From Frigoriflavimonas asaccharolytica (lineage in GTDB: Bacteria; Bacteroidota; Bacteroidia; Flavobacteriales; Weeksellaceae): a DNA stretch of 37,484 bases. The notes beneath the pieces are model-generated. The model was not told the origin of the DNA. It made no database searches and worked only from the letters and a program-made list of their open reading frames with translations. The stretch spans positions 1 to 37,484 of the forward strand of contig NZ_JABSNO010000029.1 in the NCBI RefSeq assembly GCF_013294015.1. The letters run 5' to 3'. Position numbers and translations under genes: made by a program. This document shows, one piece after another, positions 25,156 through 32,921 of the stretch. The stretch's first letter is position 1; the number at the start of each line of letters is the position of its first letter.

Positions 25156-26301
25156 ATGATAGAGCCAATAAAACATTACGCCGTTAATTGGATAGATGGA
25201 ATGAAAATTTCAAGAGAGCATCTTGTACAGCAAGAGAATTTCATTATAGATGCTGTAAGAGATGCAAATTCTGTGGGTATTAATATTTTTAATTACGGAT
25301 TGCTACCTTACTCAGATAATTTTGGTGATAAAAGAATATTTGAAATACAATCTACAGCAACAAATGACGCTCAGTTAATCATCAAAAAACTATCTGCCGT
25401 TACACTTGCAGGCCATAGAATAGAAATAAATGATTATAAAGTAAACATCCGCACGCTTGCAAAGGAATTAGATTCCGATAGTAACGAAAGCAATGGAGAT
25501 TATTATATTCTGGCATCCGTAAATCCTTTTGATAAGGTTTCATTTGGCGAAATAGACCCAGAAGAAATTCCACCAAGACATCCTTTTACAAAATCTAATT
25601 CCAAAATAGAGCTTGTAGAAACTTCTTTATTATCTGGCGGAAATTCTGGCGGAAATTATATTATACTGGGGAAAGTTGCCATTAAATCTGGCATCGCACA
25701 AATAGACGAATATTTTGTTCCACCTTGCACTTCTATAGAAAGCCATCCAAAATTAGTAGAATATTACAACCAATATTCACAATCTACAAGCAATTTAAGA
25801 CTATACGCTTTTAAAATTTTACAAAAAGTAGCACACAAAAACCAAAATACAGAATTAGCTACTAATGTGAAAATGGTTTGCAAATCTATTGTACATCATA
25901 TTGGCGAAAATTATTTTCAATTCAAAAACATGGTCTACTTTCAGCCACCAATATTTTTGATGAATGTTTTTTCTAAATTAGCTCTTCATTTATATAACGA
26001 TACGCAAATGATGATACCTTCAGAATTGGAGGAAATGCTCAATTATAGTTTGGAATGGAGTGAAGTTGCGCCTCATACTCTTTTAAATCAATTGTCTGCA
26101 GCTGCAGAAATAGATTACAAGCATCACGACAGTGGCGAGATTTTTCGCAATATACAAATCATGTTGAAAAGCTTAGAACAAGTATTAGGAAAATTGAGTG
26201 AACTAGATTATATAGGGCAAAGAAAAGAAAATGTGATTGTAAATGAGCAGCAAATAAAATCTACCTCAGACCCTAAAAAAGGATGGAGCGTTTTAGATTA
26301 A
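25156..26301 (+). CDS. tssK: TssK, T6SS baseplate-to-membrane adaptor
   Basis: 381 residues, shorter than proteobacterial TssK (about 440) and typical for T6SSiii. The start VNWIDGMKISREHLVQQENF matches the conserved TssK opening, where H is followed by a helix, and the mid part YYILASVNPFDKVSFGEIDPEEIPPRHPF fits the shell domain. It trimerises and joins the TssF-TssG wedges to the membrane complex, here probably TssN. A 66-bp gap with a weak hairpin precedes the next gene, which may give it partly separate expression. Confidence 0.86.
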   Translation: MIEPIKHYAVNWIDGMKISREHLVQQENFIIDAVRDANSVGINIFNYGLLPYSDNFGDKRIFEIQSTATNDAQLIIKKLSAVTLAGHRIEINDYKVNIRTLAKELDSDSNESNGDYYILASVNPFDKVSFGEIDPEEIPPRHPFTKSNSKIELVETSLLSGGNSGGNYIILGKVAIKSGIAQIDEYFVPPCTSIESHPKLVEYYNQYSQSTSNLRLYAFKILQKVAHKNQNTELATNVKMVCKSIVHHIGENYFQFKNMVYFQPPIFLMNVFSKLALHLYNDTQMMIPSELEEMLNYSLEWSEVAPHTLLNQLSAAAEIDYKHHDSGEIFRNIQIMLKSLEQVLGKLSELDYIGQRKENVIVNEQQIKSTSDPKKGWSVLD

Positions 26302-26367
26302 TGATAAAATGAAATTCTTTTTCGGTATCATGAATTTTTTTTTCTAAATAATATCAAAAGTTATTAA

Positions 26368-27039
26368 ATGGTTAATAATATTTCTAATTTAGTTCGGTTT
26401 TCCATTGCAGAAAGTGATTATTACTTTAAGCAATTTCTGATAAAAATGCTCGAAGAAAATCCTTTTTATTCAATTGTAAACGATTGTAATAATGGAAATG
26501 AGCTGATCAATAGATTGTATAGAAAACAGGAAGATATGTTTATATTAAATTTATTCATGCCTATTTTAAGTGGTATTGAAGCTATAAAATTTATAAGACA
26601 AACCAATACAACTGTCCCAATTTTAGCATACTCTTCTACTTATCAAGAAGATATGGCAATTTTGCTGGATACTATGCCCAATGTTTTCTATTGCCAAAAG
26701 AGCAGCATCATCATCAAAGATATTTTGAGTAATAGCATCCTTTCCGAAACCTCGGATTATGAAGAATATAAAAAAGAATGGGCATCGCAGTCGCAATCTG
26801 TGCAAGATTATATGGCGCGCCAAAAAAGAGAGCAGCAAGAACTTTCTGTAACAGAAATTCAAATAATAAAGCTGTCTTATGAAGGATATAGCAACAAAGA
26901 AATTGGTGATAGAATAAACCTGAGTGCGAGAACTATTGATACCTATATCATTAGGCTTACAGAAAAACTAGGACTGAAAAGTAAACTAGATTTGGTGAGG
27001 TTTTGTGTAGAAAAAGGATACTATAACTCAAGTATTTAA
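26368..27039 (+). CDS. LuxR-type regulator with pseudo-receiver domain (T6SS cluster)
   Basis: 223 residues. The N-terminal half (about 8-125) has a receiver fold pattern, but the phospho-acceptor Asp is replaced: ILNLFMP has N61 where ILDLxMP is expected. The N-terminal acidic pair is reduced to A-E15-S-D, while K111 is kept. So phosphorylation by a histidine kinase is unlikely. The C-terminal LuxR/GerE helix-turn-helix (about 158-215) is intact: LSVTEIQIIKLSYEGYSNKE, LSARTIDTYIIRLTEKL. No kinase is nearby. The gene sits inside the T6SS cluster, 4 bp before tssO, so it may control the system by ligand or protein contact. The inverted repeat before hcp is a candidate target. Confidence 0.87.
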   Translation: MVNNISNLVRFSIAESDYYFKQFLIKMLEENPFYSIVNDCNNGNELINRLYRKQEDMFILNLFMPILSGIEAIKFIRQTNTTVPILAYSSTYQEDMAILLDTMPNVFYCQKSSIIIKDILSNSILSETSDYEEYKKEWASQSQSVQDYMARQKREQQELSVTEIQIIKLSYEGYSNKEIGDRINLSARTIDTYIIRLTEKLGLKSKLDLVRFCVEKGYYNSSI

Positions 27040-27043
27040 AAAA

Positions 27044-27580
27044 ATGATGAAATCATACGGACAAAAAAGATTAAATAAAACGGATGTACAAAAAGGGACG
27101 AGGAATTTCATTTTGTCATTTTTAATACTGTGTGGAACTACATTCTGTACAGTTTTTTTATTTTTTAAAAGTGCAGACATGCAGAATAGAGAAATACGAG
27201 AAGATTATGAAGCGTATAGAAATATGTTGGGTAGAAGTGAACTTCTTAATATTAAACTAGACGAAATTTATGAGAAAATGACGCAAATGAGTAGCGATCA
27301 AATGCAGAATGATGTATTTTTACGCAATTCTATCATAGATGATATACAAGTTGGGAAAGAACTAATTGCCGAAGATAGTGCCACAAATCTTAAACATATT
27401 TCCATCCTATTTAAGAATATGGAACCTATGATTAACTATAAAAATGAACTTCTAAAAAAGAAGATAGAAAAAAACAATATTTCGAGACTTTTAAATGAGT
27501 GTATCCAAAAGAACGGTACCGTAAATACTAATATTCAGAGAAAGAATATCGAGAAAGGAAAACTTTTTAAAAATAAATAA
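27044..27580 (+). CDS. tssO: TssO-like T6SS membrane protein
   Basis: 178 residues (the start could be the second Met). One membrane helix at about 24-46 (FILSFLILCGTTFCTVFLFF), a short cytosolic N-terminus and a largely helical, coiled-coil-prone periplasmic part (DYEAYRNMLGRSELLNIKLDEIYEKM). Size, topology and position match TssO of T6SSiii, a single-pass component of the trans-envelope complex. It is 1 bp before the next membrane-protein gene, so translation is likely coupled. Distinguishing TssO from its neighbours needs profile searches. Confidence 0.72.
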   Translation: MMKSYGQKRLNKTDVQKGTRNFILSFLILCGTTFCTVFLFFKSADMQNREIREDYEAYRNMLGRSELLNIKLDEIYEKMTQMSSDQMQNDVFLRNSIIDDIQVGKELIAEDSATNLKHISILFKNMEPMINYKNELLKKKIEKNNISRLLNECIQKNGTVNTNIQRKNIEKGKLFKNK

Positions 27581-27581
27581 A

Positions 27582-28085
27582 ATGCAAATAAATATAGCAT
27601 TATCTAAAAAAGAAAAGAGACACTACTTTTTGTATCTTTTAGGATTATTGATGATTACCATATTGGTCATTTCTGCCATTACGCTCAGAAAATATAAATC
27701 GCCATTTTCCGGATCAGACCTTTATACCGTTCTGGTATTAGAAGAAAAAGCAAAATTTGACGAAGCACAAAAATCTATGCAAAAAAGATTGGATACCACT
27801 TTCACGCAAATAGATAAACTAGATCCCCAAAAATTTGGGGTGATGGAAGACAATAATATCAGCGTTGGAATCAGTGATATTGAAAATGCTTTTAAAATTA
27901 CAACTGTGAAAGATCCTAGATCTAAGGGATATCCAAGAATAGCCAATTTTTATAAAATGTACCAAATAGACAAAAAAAACCTACAAACAACCCAAGAAAA
28001 CATTGATCTTTTTAAAATTAAACATGCAAACTGCTTATCCAATGTGAAAGAAAAATCACAGATGATGAATATGCAGGGAAACTAG
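27582..28085 (+). CDS. Small single-pass protein of the T6SSiii envelope complex (TssP/TssQ position)
   Basis: 167 residues. One helix at about 17-38 (FLYLLGLLMITILVISAITL), then a helical periplasmic part (DLYTVLVLEEKAKFDEAQKS). Its layout parallels that of the preceding tssO product. From gene order I place it among the TssP/TssQ components, but I cannot say which from sequence alone. No lipobox, so it is not a lipoprotein. Confidence 0.5.
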   Translation: MQINIALSKKEKRHYFLYLLGLLMITILVISAITLRKYKSPFSGSDLYTVLVLEEKAKFDEAQKSMQKRLDTTFTQIDKLDPQKFGVMEDNNISVGISDIENAFKITTVKDPRSKGYPRIANFYKMYQIDKKNLQTTQENIDLFKIKHANCLSNVKEKSQMMNMQGN

Positions 28086-28120
28086 TACTAGAAAGCAGAA
28101 TAAAAAAAAACTAAAAAACT

Positions 28121-29044
28121 ATGAACTATATTCAAAAAAATAGAAAGAACATTTTGCTAATATCTGCTGGTGTTATCATTCTCGCAGGTCTCCTCATTTG
28201 GCTGCTGCAAGACAAAGCTTACACATCAGACGATATGGTAGCTACTGTATATCCTAACTCTATAACTGTAGGCGAAGCTGTAAAATTTGAAGACAATACT
28301 ACCTTTGGAAAAGAAAGAAAATGGATTTTTGCGGATGGATATGAAACTACCGACAACAAAGGTGCTCATATATTTAATAAACCTGGATACTATCAAATAT
28401 CTTTAATTGTAGATAATAAATACACAAAAACGTTTCCTATACTAGTTTCAGCAGCTGTAGCTTCATCCGATAGTCTTCAAGCAGTGTCTACTACTATTGA
28501 TGCGCCATCGCAAGCTATGCAGTTAGAAAATGTTTTGTTTCGCGCTGTTTCTAGCGATGCAAAAATCTACTCTTGGAGTTTTGGCGAATCTGGAAATATT
28601 GATGCAAAAGATAAAGTATCAACATATGCATTTACAAAACCTGGAAGTTATGTAGTAACCTTGTATACAGATATAGATGAAGAACCAATCATTCATCAAA
28701 TAAAAATATTACCTTCTTATCCTGCAGAAGAATTGCAAGAAATTGCAGCTGTAGAGCCAACAAAAGAAGACATCATCAATAAAATAAATGATGATTTTAG
28801 ATACCACCTCCAGCAAATAGCTAATGGTAAAGATTTTAATTTTCATTATTACTATTTGCTAAGAACTTATCTATGCAATAAAAATAATATTTCTGTAGCC
28901 GCAAATGACAAAAATGTATCTTTTTATTACTATTGCACAGGTCTTCAATTTGATAAAAACAACATCATTCAAGAAGTGACAACTACTGTAGATACCGGAC
29001 AAAACTGTGTAACCAAGGTAGAAGTAAAACAAAGTAAAGAATAA
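28121..29044 (+). CDS. Membrane-anchored protein with two PKD-like domains (T6SSiii, TssP/TssQ position)
   Basis: 307 residues. Membrane helix about 11-29, then two immunoglobulin-like PKD domains: first about 43-112 (KWIFADGYETTDNKGAHIF, then NKPGYYQISLIV), second about 125-202 (YSWSFGESGN, then FTKPGSYVVTLYTD). A C-terminal domain of about 100 residues follows with three Cys. PKD domains are extracytoplasmic beta-sandwiches that mediate protein contacts, so this protein probably bridges the periplasm between TssO/TssN and the lipoprotein TssR. The 15-bp gap to tssR supports co-assembly. Naming it TssP or TssQ would need comparison with characterised T6SSiii loci. Confidence 0.68.
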   Translation: MNYIQKNRKNILLISAGVIILAGLLIWLLQDKAYTSDDMVATVYPNSITVGEAVKFEDNTTFGKERKWIFADGYETTDNKGAHIFNKPGYYQISLIVDNKYTKTFPILVSAAVASSDSLQAVSTTIDAPSQAMQLENVLFRAVSSDAKIYSWSFGESGNIDAKDKVSTYAFTKPGSYVVTLYTDIDEEPIIHQIKILPSYPAEELQEIAAVEPTKEDIINKINDDFRYHLQQIANGKDFNFHYYYLLRTYLCNKNNISVAANDKNVSFYYYCTGLQFDKNNIIQEVTTTVDTGQNCVTKVEVKQSKE

Positions 29045-29059
29045 AAACGAATTTCCATT

Positions 29060-31435
29060 ATGAAAAATAAAATAACACCAGCAATCTATTTTCTTATAAT
29101 AGGTTCCATTATCACAGGCTGCAAAGTTAAAATACCTTCTAATACAACACCAGATTCTGCTGACTATGGAAGCATTGAACAAACAAAAATAAAAGATGGT
29201 TTCCCTTTGGAGAGTGAACCTTGGGTTGTGATTTCTGATAGGGACAACAATGTTGTTTTTATGAAAAAAGGTGATGAAAAATCTCCAAAACAAATGAAAT
29301 TTCTAGAGCCACTACTTGTGGTAAAGCATTCTTCTATGAAAGGATTGGTGAAAGTTGCAGAATATAATCCAGCTGCACTATTGCAAAAAATTCCTTCAAA
29401 ATCGGTAAAAACTTATGGTTGGATACCAGAAGATCAACTTCTGCTTTGGACGAATTCTGTAAAAAACAGCGCCAATGGTTTTAATATTAAAGCTACCTTA
29501 ACGCCAAATAATGCTGAAGTATTGAAGCATGGAGAAAAATATGTGAAAAATGATTCCGTTGTATTTTATACATCACCAGATCTTACCAGCCAAGCAAAAG
29601 CAAAAATTCCAGTAGGACAATTGGTTTATATTTATAAAAAAGCCGAAGACAACAAAAGATATTTGGTAGGAAAAACACCTTCTGTAAAAATTGATAGCAT
29701 AGAAGGGAATATATACGGTTGGGTAAACTCTAATATGGTTACACTTTGGGGAGATCAATCTGCAATACGTGTATCTCCAGATTACAAAACTGCAGAAGAT
29801 AATCAATTATACATCACCAAAGATAGCCATGAAAATGCACCTAAAAGCAAATTTCCAGTATCTGATGCTGTAAATAGAACTCCTTTGGAAAACATCATCA
29901 GTACAGAACCATTGAACCCAAAGAGCGCAGATAAAGGAAAATTTTACAGCAACGCTTTGGATTATAGTAATAATTTCATTTATAATATACTGGGACAACC
30001 ATTATACTATACGAGATACAAAGAAATTATTAATAAAAATAAAAATTTAAATATTGTATTAACTGTTGATGCAGGAAATGAAAACGACCAGAATATTGCG
30101 GTTGCGAAATCTACTTTGCAAGATTTATCTTTAAAATTAAAAACAATACCCTACTTTCAAAAAATAAATTTTGGTGTTGTATTGTATAAAAACAATTCTT
30201 GCGGTGACAATGTTGCGGCATCCGAATTTACAAAAGATCCAGAAAAGATATCCCAGTTTATAGATAAACAAATGGTATTGATGAAATGTGGCAGCAATAC
30301 CAGCAACCAACCAATGCAGGAAGGTATGGAAATGGCTGGTCAGGTTTTGAAAGCACACAAAGATGAAACAAATGTAGTAATTCTTATTGGTGGAAATTCC
30401 AATTCTCAATACAGCATGAATAATGCTATAACTACGCTATCTGCCTCTAGAGCTAGAATTATTTCTTACCAAACCTACTCAGGTATGTCTGAAAATTCTA
30501 ACAATTTTGTAATCCAATCGGAAGATATGATTACCAACTCTGGTAAAAATATAGCAGAACTAGAAAAAGAAAGGATTGCTGATCAAATGATGATTTCTAA
30601 TAAAAACGATTACAATTTGATGCAACAAGACGATGGATTGTATTCTTTAGATTATCCAAAGAAAAGTATGTGGCAAGGTTTCGTAATCTATCCTAAAAAA
30701 GGTGAATTTAATTCAAATTCCTTTCTTTCTAAAAGTTTGGACACGCTACTTTCCCAAGCGAGTGCGCAAAATATAGTTTTAGAAAAATCTCTCACAAAAT
30801 ATTTTCAATCTCCGATTGCAAATACAAAAACGATAGTGAAGGGAGATTTCAAATCCGAATATTCTGATGCTCCACCTACTTTGGCTGCAGAAACATCTGC
30901 ACAATTTGTGAAATATAACAATCCGTTTTTTGTGAAAGGAACTTATTCTGAAGATTTCAAAAATTACTATCCTATCGTTCAAAAAGGTGTTTTAGTTTCC
31001 GAAGAAGATTATAATAGACTTAGAAATATGTACAATGAGATTTATGAGGAAACGCAATCCTTCAGTCCAAACTTTTCTCAAAGAAGTGCGGTAAATTCTT
31101 ATCTAAAAGTATTGAAAAAGTATAATTTAACTACAGAAAATTTAAAATCTGGAGATTTAAATACCAAATCAATGGCATATACAGTAGCTTTAACTACAGG
31201 TTTTGATAATTCTGCAGAAGAAATACTATCTAAATATAAAATTGTTGGATGGAAGAAATCTAAAGTAGTTTCTTCAGAAGCTGTGAAAGCATATTTCAAA
31301 CAATATAGATTGTTGGGAGATCGTTTGTTGGAAAACAAAAACAATCCTAAGATACAAATAGATCAAAATGGAGAAACCTATTATTGGTTAAGCAATTACT
31401 TTGCACCACTAATCACGCCATTAGAAATATTATAA
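29060..31435 (+). CDS. tssR: TssR-like outer-membrane T6SS lipoprotein
   Basis: 791 residues. Signal with lipobox IITGC (Cys about residue 21) makes it a lipoprotein. Residues about 35-240 hold two SH3-like repeats (EPWVVISDRDNN; GWIPEDQLLLW; GWVNSNMVTLWG). A von Willebrand-like alpha/beta part (about 315-480) begins LNIVLTVDAGNENDQ and includes NVVILIGGNSN. A C-terminal helical region follows. Length, lipobox and position at the end of the tssF-tssR cluster match TssR, the outer-membrane-associated part of the T6SSiii envelope complex. A strong terminator follows. Confidence 0.8.
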   Translation: MKNKITPAIYFLIIGSIITGCKVKIPSNTTPDSADYGSIEQTKIKDGFPLESEPWVVISDRDNNVVFMKKGDEKSPKQMKFLEPLLVVKHSSMKGLVKVAEYNPAALLQKIPSKSVKTYGWIPEDQLLLWTNSVKNSANGFNIKATLTPNNAEVLKHGEKYVKNDSVVFYTSPDLTSQAKAKIPVGQLVYIYKKAEDNKRYLVGKTPSVKIDSIEGNIYGWVNSNMVTLWGDQSAIRVSPDYKTAEDNQLYITKDSHENAPKSKFPVSDAVNRTPLENIISTEPLNPKSADKGKFYSNALDYSNNFIYNILGQPLYYTRYKEIINKNKNLNIVLTVDAGNENDQNIAVAKSTLQDLSLKLKTIPYFQKINFGVVLYKNNSCGDNVAASEFTKDPEKISQFIDKQMVLMKCGSNTSNQPMQEGMEMAGQVLKAHKDETNVVILIGGNSNSQYSMNNAITTLSASRARIISYQTYSGMSENSNNFVIQSEDMITNSGKNIAELEKERIADQMMISNKNDYNLMQQDDGLYSLDYPKKSMWQGFVIYPKKGEFNSNSFLSKSLDTLLSQASAQNIVLEKSLTKYFQSPIANTKTIVKGDFKSEYSDAPPTLAAETSAQFVKYNNPFFVKGTYSEDFKNYYPIVQKGVLVSEEDYNRLRNMYNEIYEETQSFSPNFSQRSAVNSYLKVLKKYNLTTENLKSGDLNTKSMAYTVALTTGFDNSAEEILSKYKIVGWKKSKVVSSEAVKAYFKQYRLLGDRLLENKNNPKIQIDQNGETYYWLSNYFAPLITPLEIL

Positions 31436-31443
31436 AATAAAAA

Positions 31444-31475
31444 AGACTGAAATTTAATTATTTCAGTCTTTTTTT
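31444..31475 (+). terminator. Terminator of the T6SS cluster
   Basis: Stem AGACTGAAAT (31444-31453) and ATTTCAGTCT (31460-31469) with a 6-nt loop, followed by a T-tract to 31475, starts 9 bp after the tssR stop. The A-run before it could also allow leftward termination. Confidence 0.9.
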
Positions 31476-31520
31476 AAACATATATCTTAAATTATATTTC
31501 ATTGATTTTGATAGAAGAAT

Positions 31521-31580
31521 TACAATTTAAAGTTAGTATTTTTATACTTCTAAATTGTACTGTTTTTGGGGGAGCCTACA
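31521..31580 (-). mobile_element. 60-bp IS3-family left-end remnant
   Basis: It matches 1773-1832 at 58 of 60 positions, same orientation, ending in the same terminal AGCCTACA (31573-31580). Nothing of the transposase is left. On its right it abuts a broken coding fragment, on its left the T6SS terminator region. Confidence 0.78.
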
Positions 31581-31928
31581 TTTGTCAGAATCAGCACTAT
31601 AATTCCAATTTGCATCTATTCCTTTATTATATTTCTCCTGGGTGATTTTTAATGCTGGTGTATCACTTATGTCATCAATAATTTTCATTTTTGGATTGGT
31701 GAAAATTCTATCGTCAAGCACATCGATGGTATTTTTTTCCCAAACGATGTATTGAAAATATTCACCAATCCTATTGGTAGTTTTTATCCGCATTTTTACA
31801 GAATCACCTACTTTTATTTTTTGCGTTGCATTTCCTTTGACATCTATAAAATATGTATGCGTTATTTTACCCTTTTTATCAGATTTTGGTGGTCTATTGG
31901 TAGTCCAGGAAATATAGCACTGTCTTTT
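31581..31928 (-). pseudogene. Fragment of a beta-rich protein cut by an IS end
   Basis: On the minus strand the frame reads YISWTTNRPPKSDKK, then HTYFIDVKGNATQKIKVGDS, RIGEYFQYIVWEKNTIDVLD and ends SADSDKC at the IS terminus. The apparent short ORF starting at MRIKTTN is only the inner part of this frame, and its last residues are IS sequence. A stop lies upstream of about 31930. The V-G-D-x-V-K-x-R-I-K-T pattern suggests an Ig-like beta domain of the sort attached to secreted or T6SS cargo proteins, but I do not recognise the family. Confidence 0.5.
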
Positions 31929-31943
31929 TTGGAAGAGTCAGGT

Positions 31944-32900
31944 TCAAAGATCTATTATTTTTCCGAACTTATTGATGATATATTTTTTTTCTTTATTATT
32001 AGTTTTTACAGAAATAATAAAATTGGAATCTATCGTAAAGGAAGTTGCTTCTATTGTTGTTTTTTCATTTTCTGGTTCAAACCACTCACCTTCAACATAA
32101 AGGTTTGAGATAATTTTGTTGTCTAAAATTGTAAACAAATAGTAATTGTATAAAAAGTCTCCACAATCTTGCGGAATTAAAATTAATCCAATTTTTCCTT
32201 TTTTAGGTAAAGAGACATACCGCAAATTTTCATCCCCACAACTAAATTCAGCTGCCCCGATTAAGTTTATCGTTTTTTGCGTTTCATATTTAACAGTATT
32301 TATATTAATTTTCTTTTTATAAATTATTCCATTTGCTTTTTTTACTAAAGAATTTGTCAAGTCGGAATTTTCTCCATTTTTAATGTAAGTATAAATACAG
32401 CCATTATCCTCAATAAATAAATAATTATGGATAAAAAAAGCATCTTGAAAATATTCGTCTAATTTTGATGATTTGTCATAAGCCTTTTTATTTCTTATTG
32501 TTTTAATTTTAAAAGGAAAGCTTAAATTTAGTTCTTCATTTAATCTTTTTTTATATGTTTCTAATAAATATTTTTTTTCAAAATAAGATTTTGGCGTTAA
32601 TTCAGTTATATATACATCATCTGTATATTTACTATCTACATAAACAGAATCCCCAATTAGATTAAATGAAAAATTCTTATATTTTTCATTCTCGCAAATA
32701 TAATTACTTTCAGGTGACAACGAAAAAACTTTAAAAAATTTCCAATTTTTTGCATCTTTTTTTTCAATATTTTTTTTTCCTTCAATTTTTATTTCCTTCT
32801 GATCTTTTTGTTTTTGCGAAGATATTTTATCACAAGAAAATAGTAATAAAATTATAAAACTTAAAAAAAAAGCGCTTGGTTTTCTAGTGTGTTGAGTCAT
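31944..32900 (-). CDS. Lipoprotein of unknown function, possible immunity protein (A)
   Basis: 318 residues. Signal with lipobox LLFSC near residue 24 after a hydrophobic core; a Lys-rich linker follows. The C-terminal half (about 205-318) resembles that of the neighbour at 32922-33842: FSCGDENLRYVSL, then LILIPQDCGDFLYN, then a final KKYIINKFGKIIDL. The two are paralogues that have diverged strongly. In this position, behind muramidase fragments and a T6SS cluster, a periplasm-facing lipoprotein could protect against a cell-wall effector, but that is inference. I do not recognise a named family. It is 21 bp after the other lipoprotein gene, so probably co-transcribed. Confidence 0.7.
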   Translation of the reverse strand: MTQHTRKPSAFFLSFIILLLFSCDKISSQKQKDQKEIKIEGKKNIEKKDAKNWKFFKVFSLSPESNYICENEKYKNFSFNLIGDSVYVDSKYTDDVYITELTPKSYFEKKYLLETYKKRLNEELNLSFPFKIKTIRNKKAYDKSSKLDEYFQDAFFIHNYLFIEDNGCIYTYIKNGENSDLTNSLVKKANGIIYKKKININTVKYETQKTINLIGAAEFSCGDENLRYVSLPKKGKIGLILIPQDCGDFLYNYYLFTILDNKIISNLYVEGEWFEPENEKTTIEATSFTIDSNFIISVKTNNKEKKYIINKFGKIIDL

Positions 32901-32921
32901 ATAAATTATAGATAAAAATAC

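Noticed and set aside
26310-26345. Terminator between tssK and the regulator gene
   Set aside because: Only a 6-bp AAATTC/GAATTT stem before a T-run; too weak to call a real stop, though partial attenuation is possible.
1612-31580. A composite transposon with the whole 30 kb as cargo
   Set aside because: Both IS copies are single-end remnants in the same orientation and without transposase; the cargo is core-like efflux, polyol and T6SS genes with local base composition. Evidence is only enough for a repeat pair.
31542-31793. An 83-residue intact small gene
   Set aside because: Its last dozen residues are IS terminal sequence and its coding frame continues upstream of the called Met, so it is a fragment.
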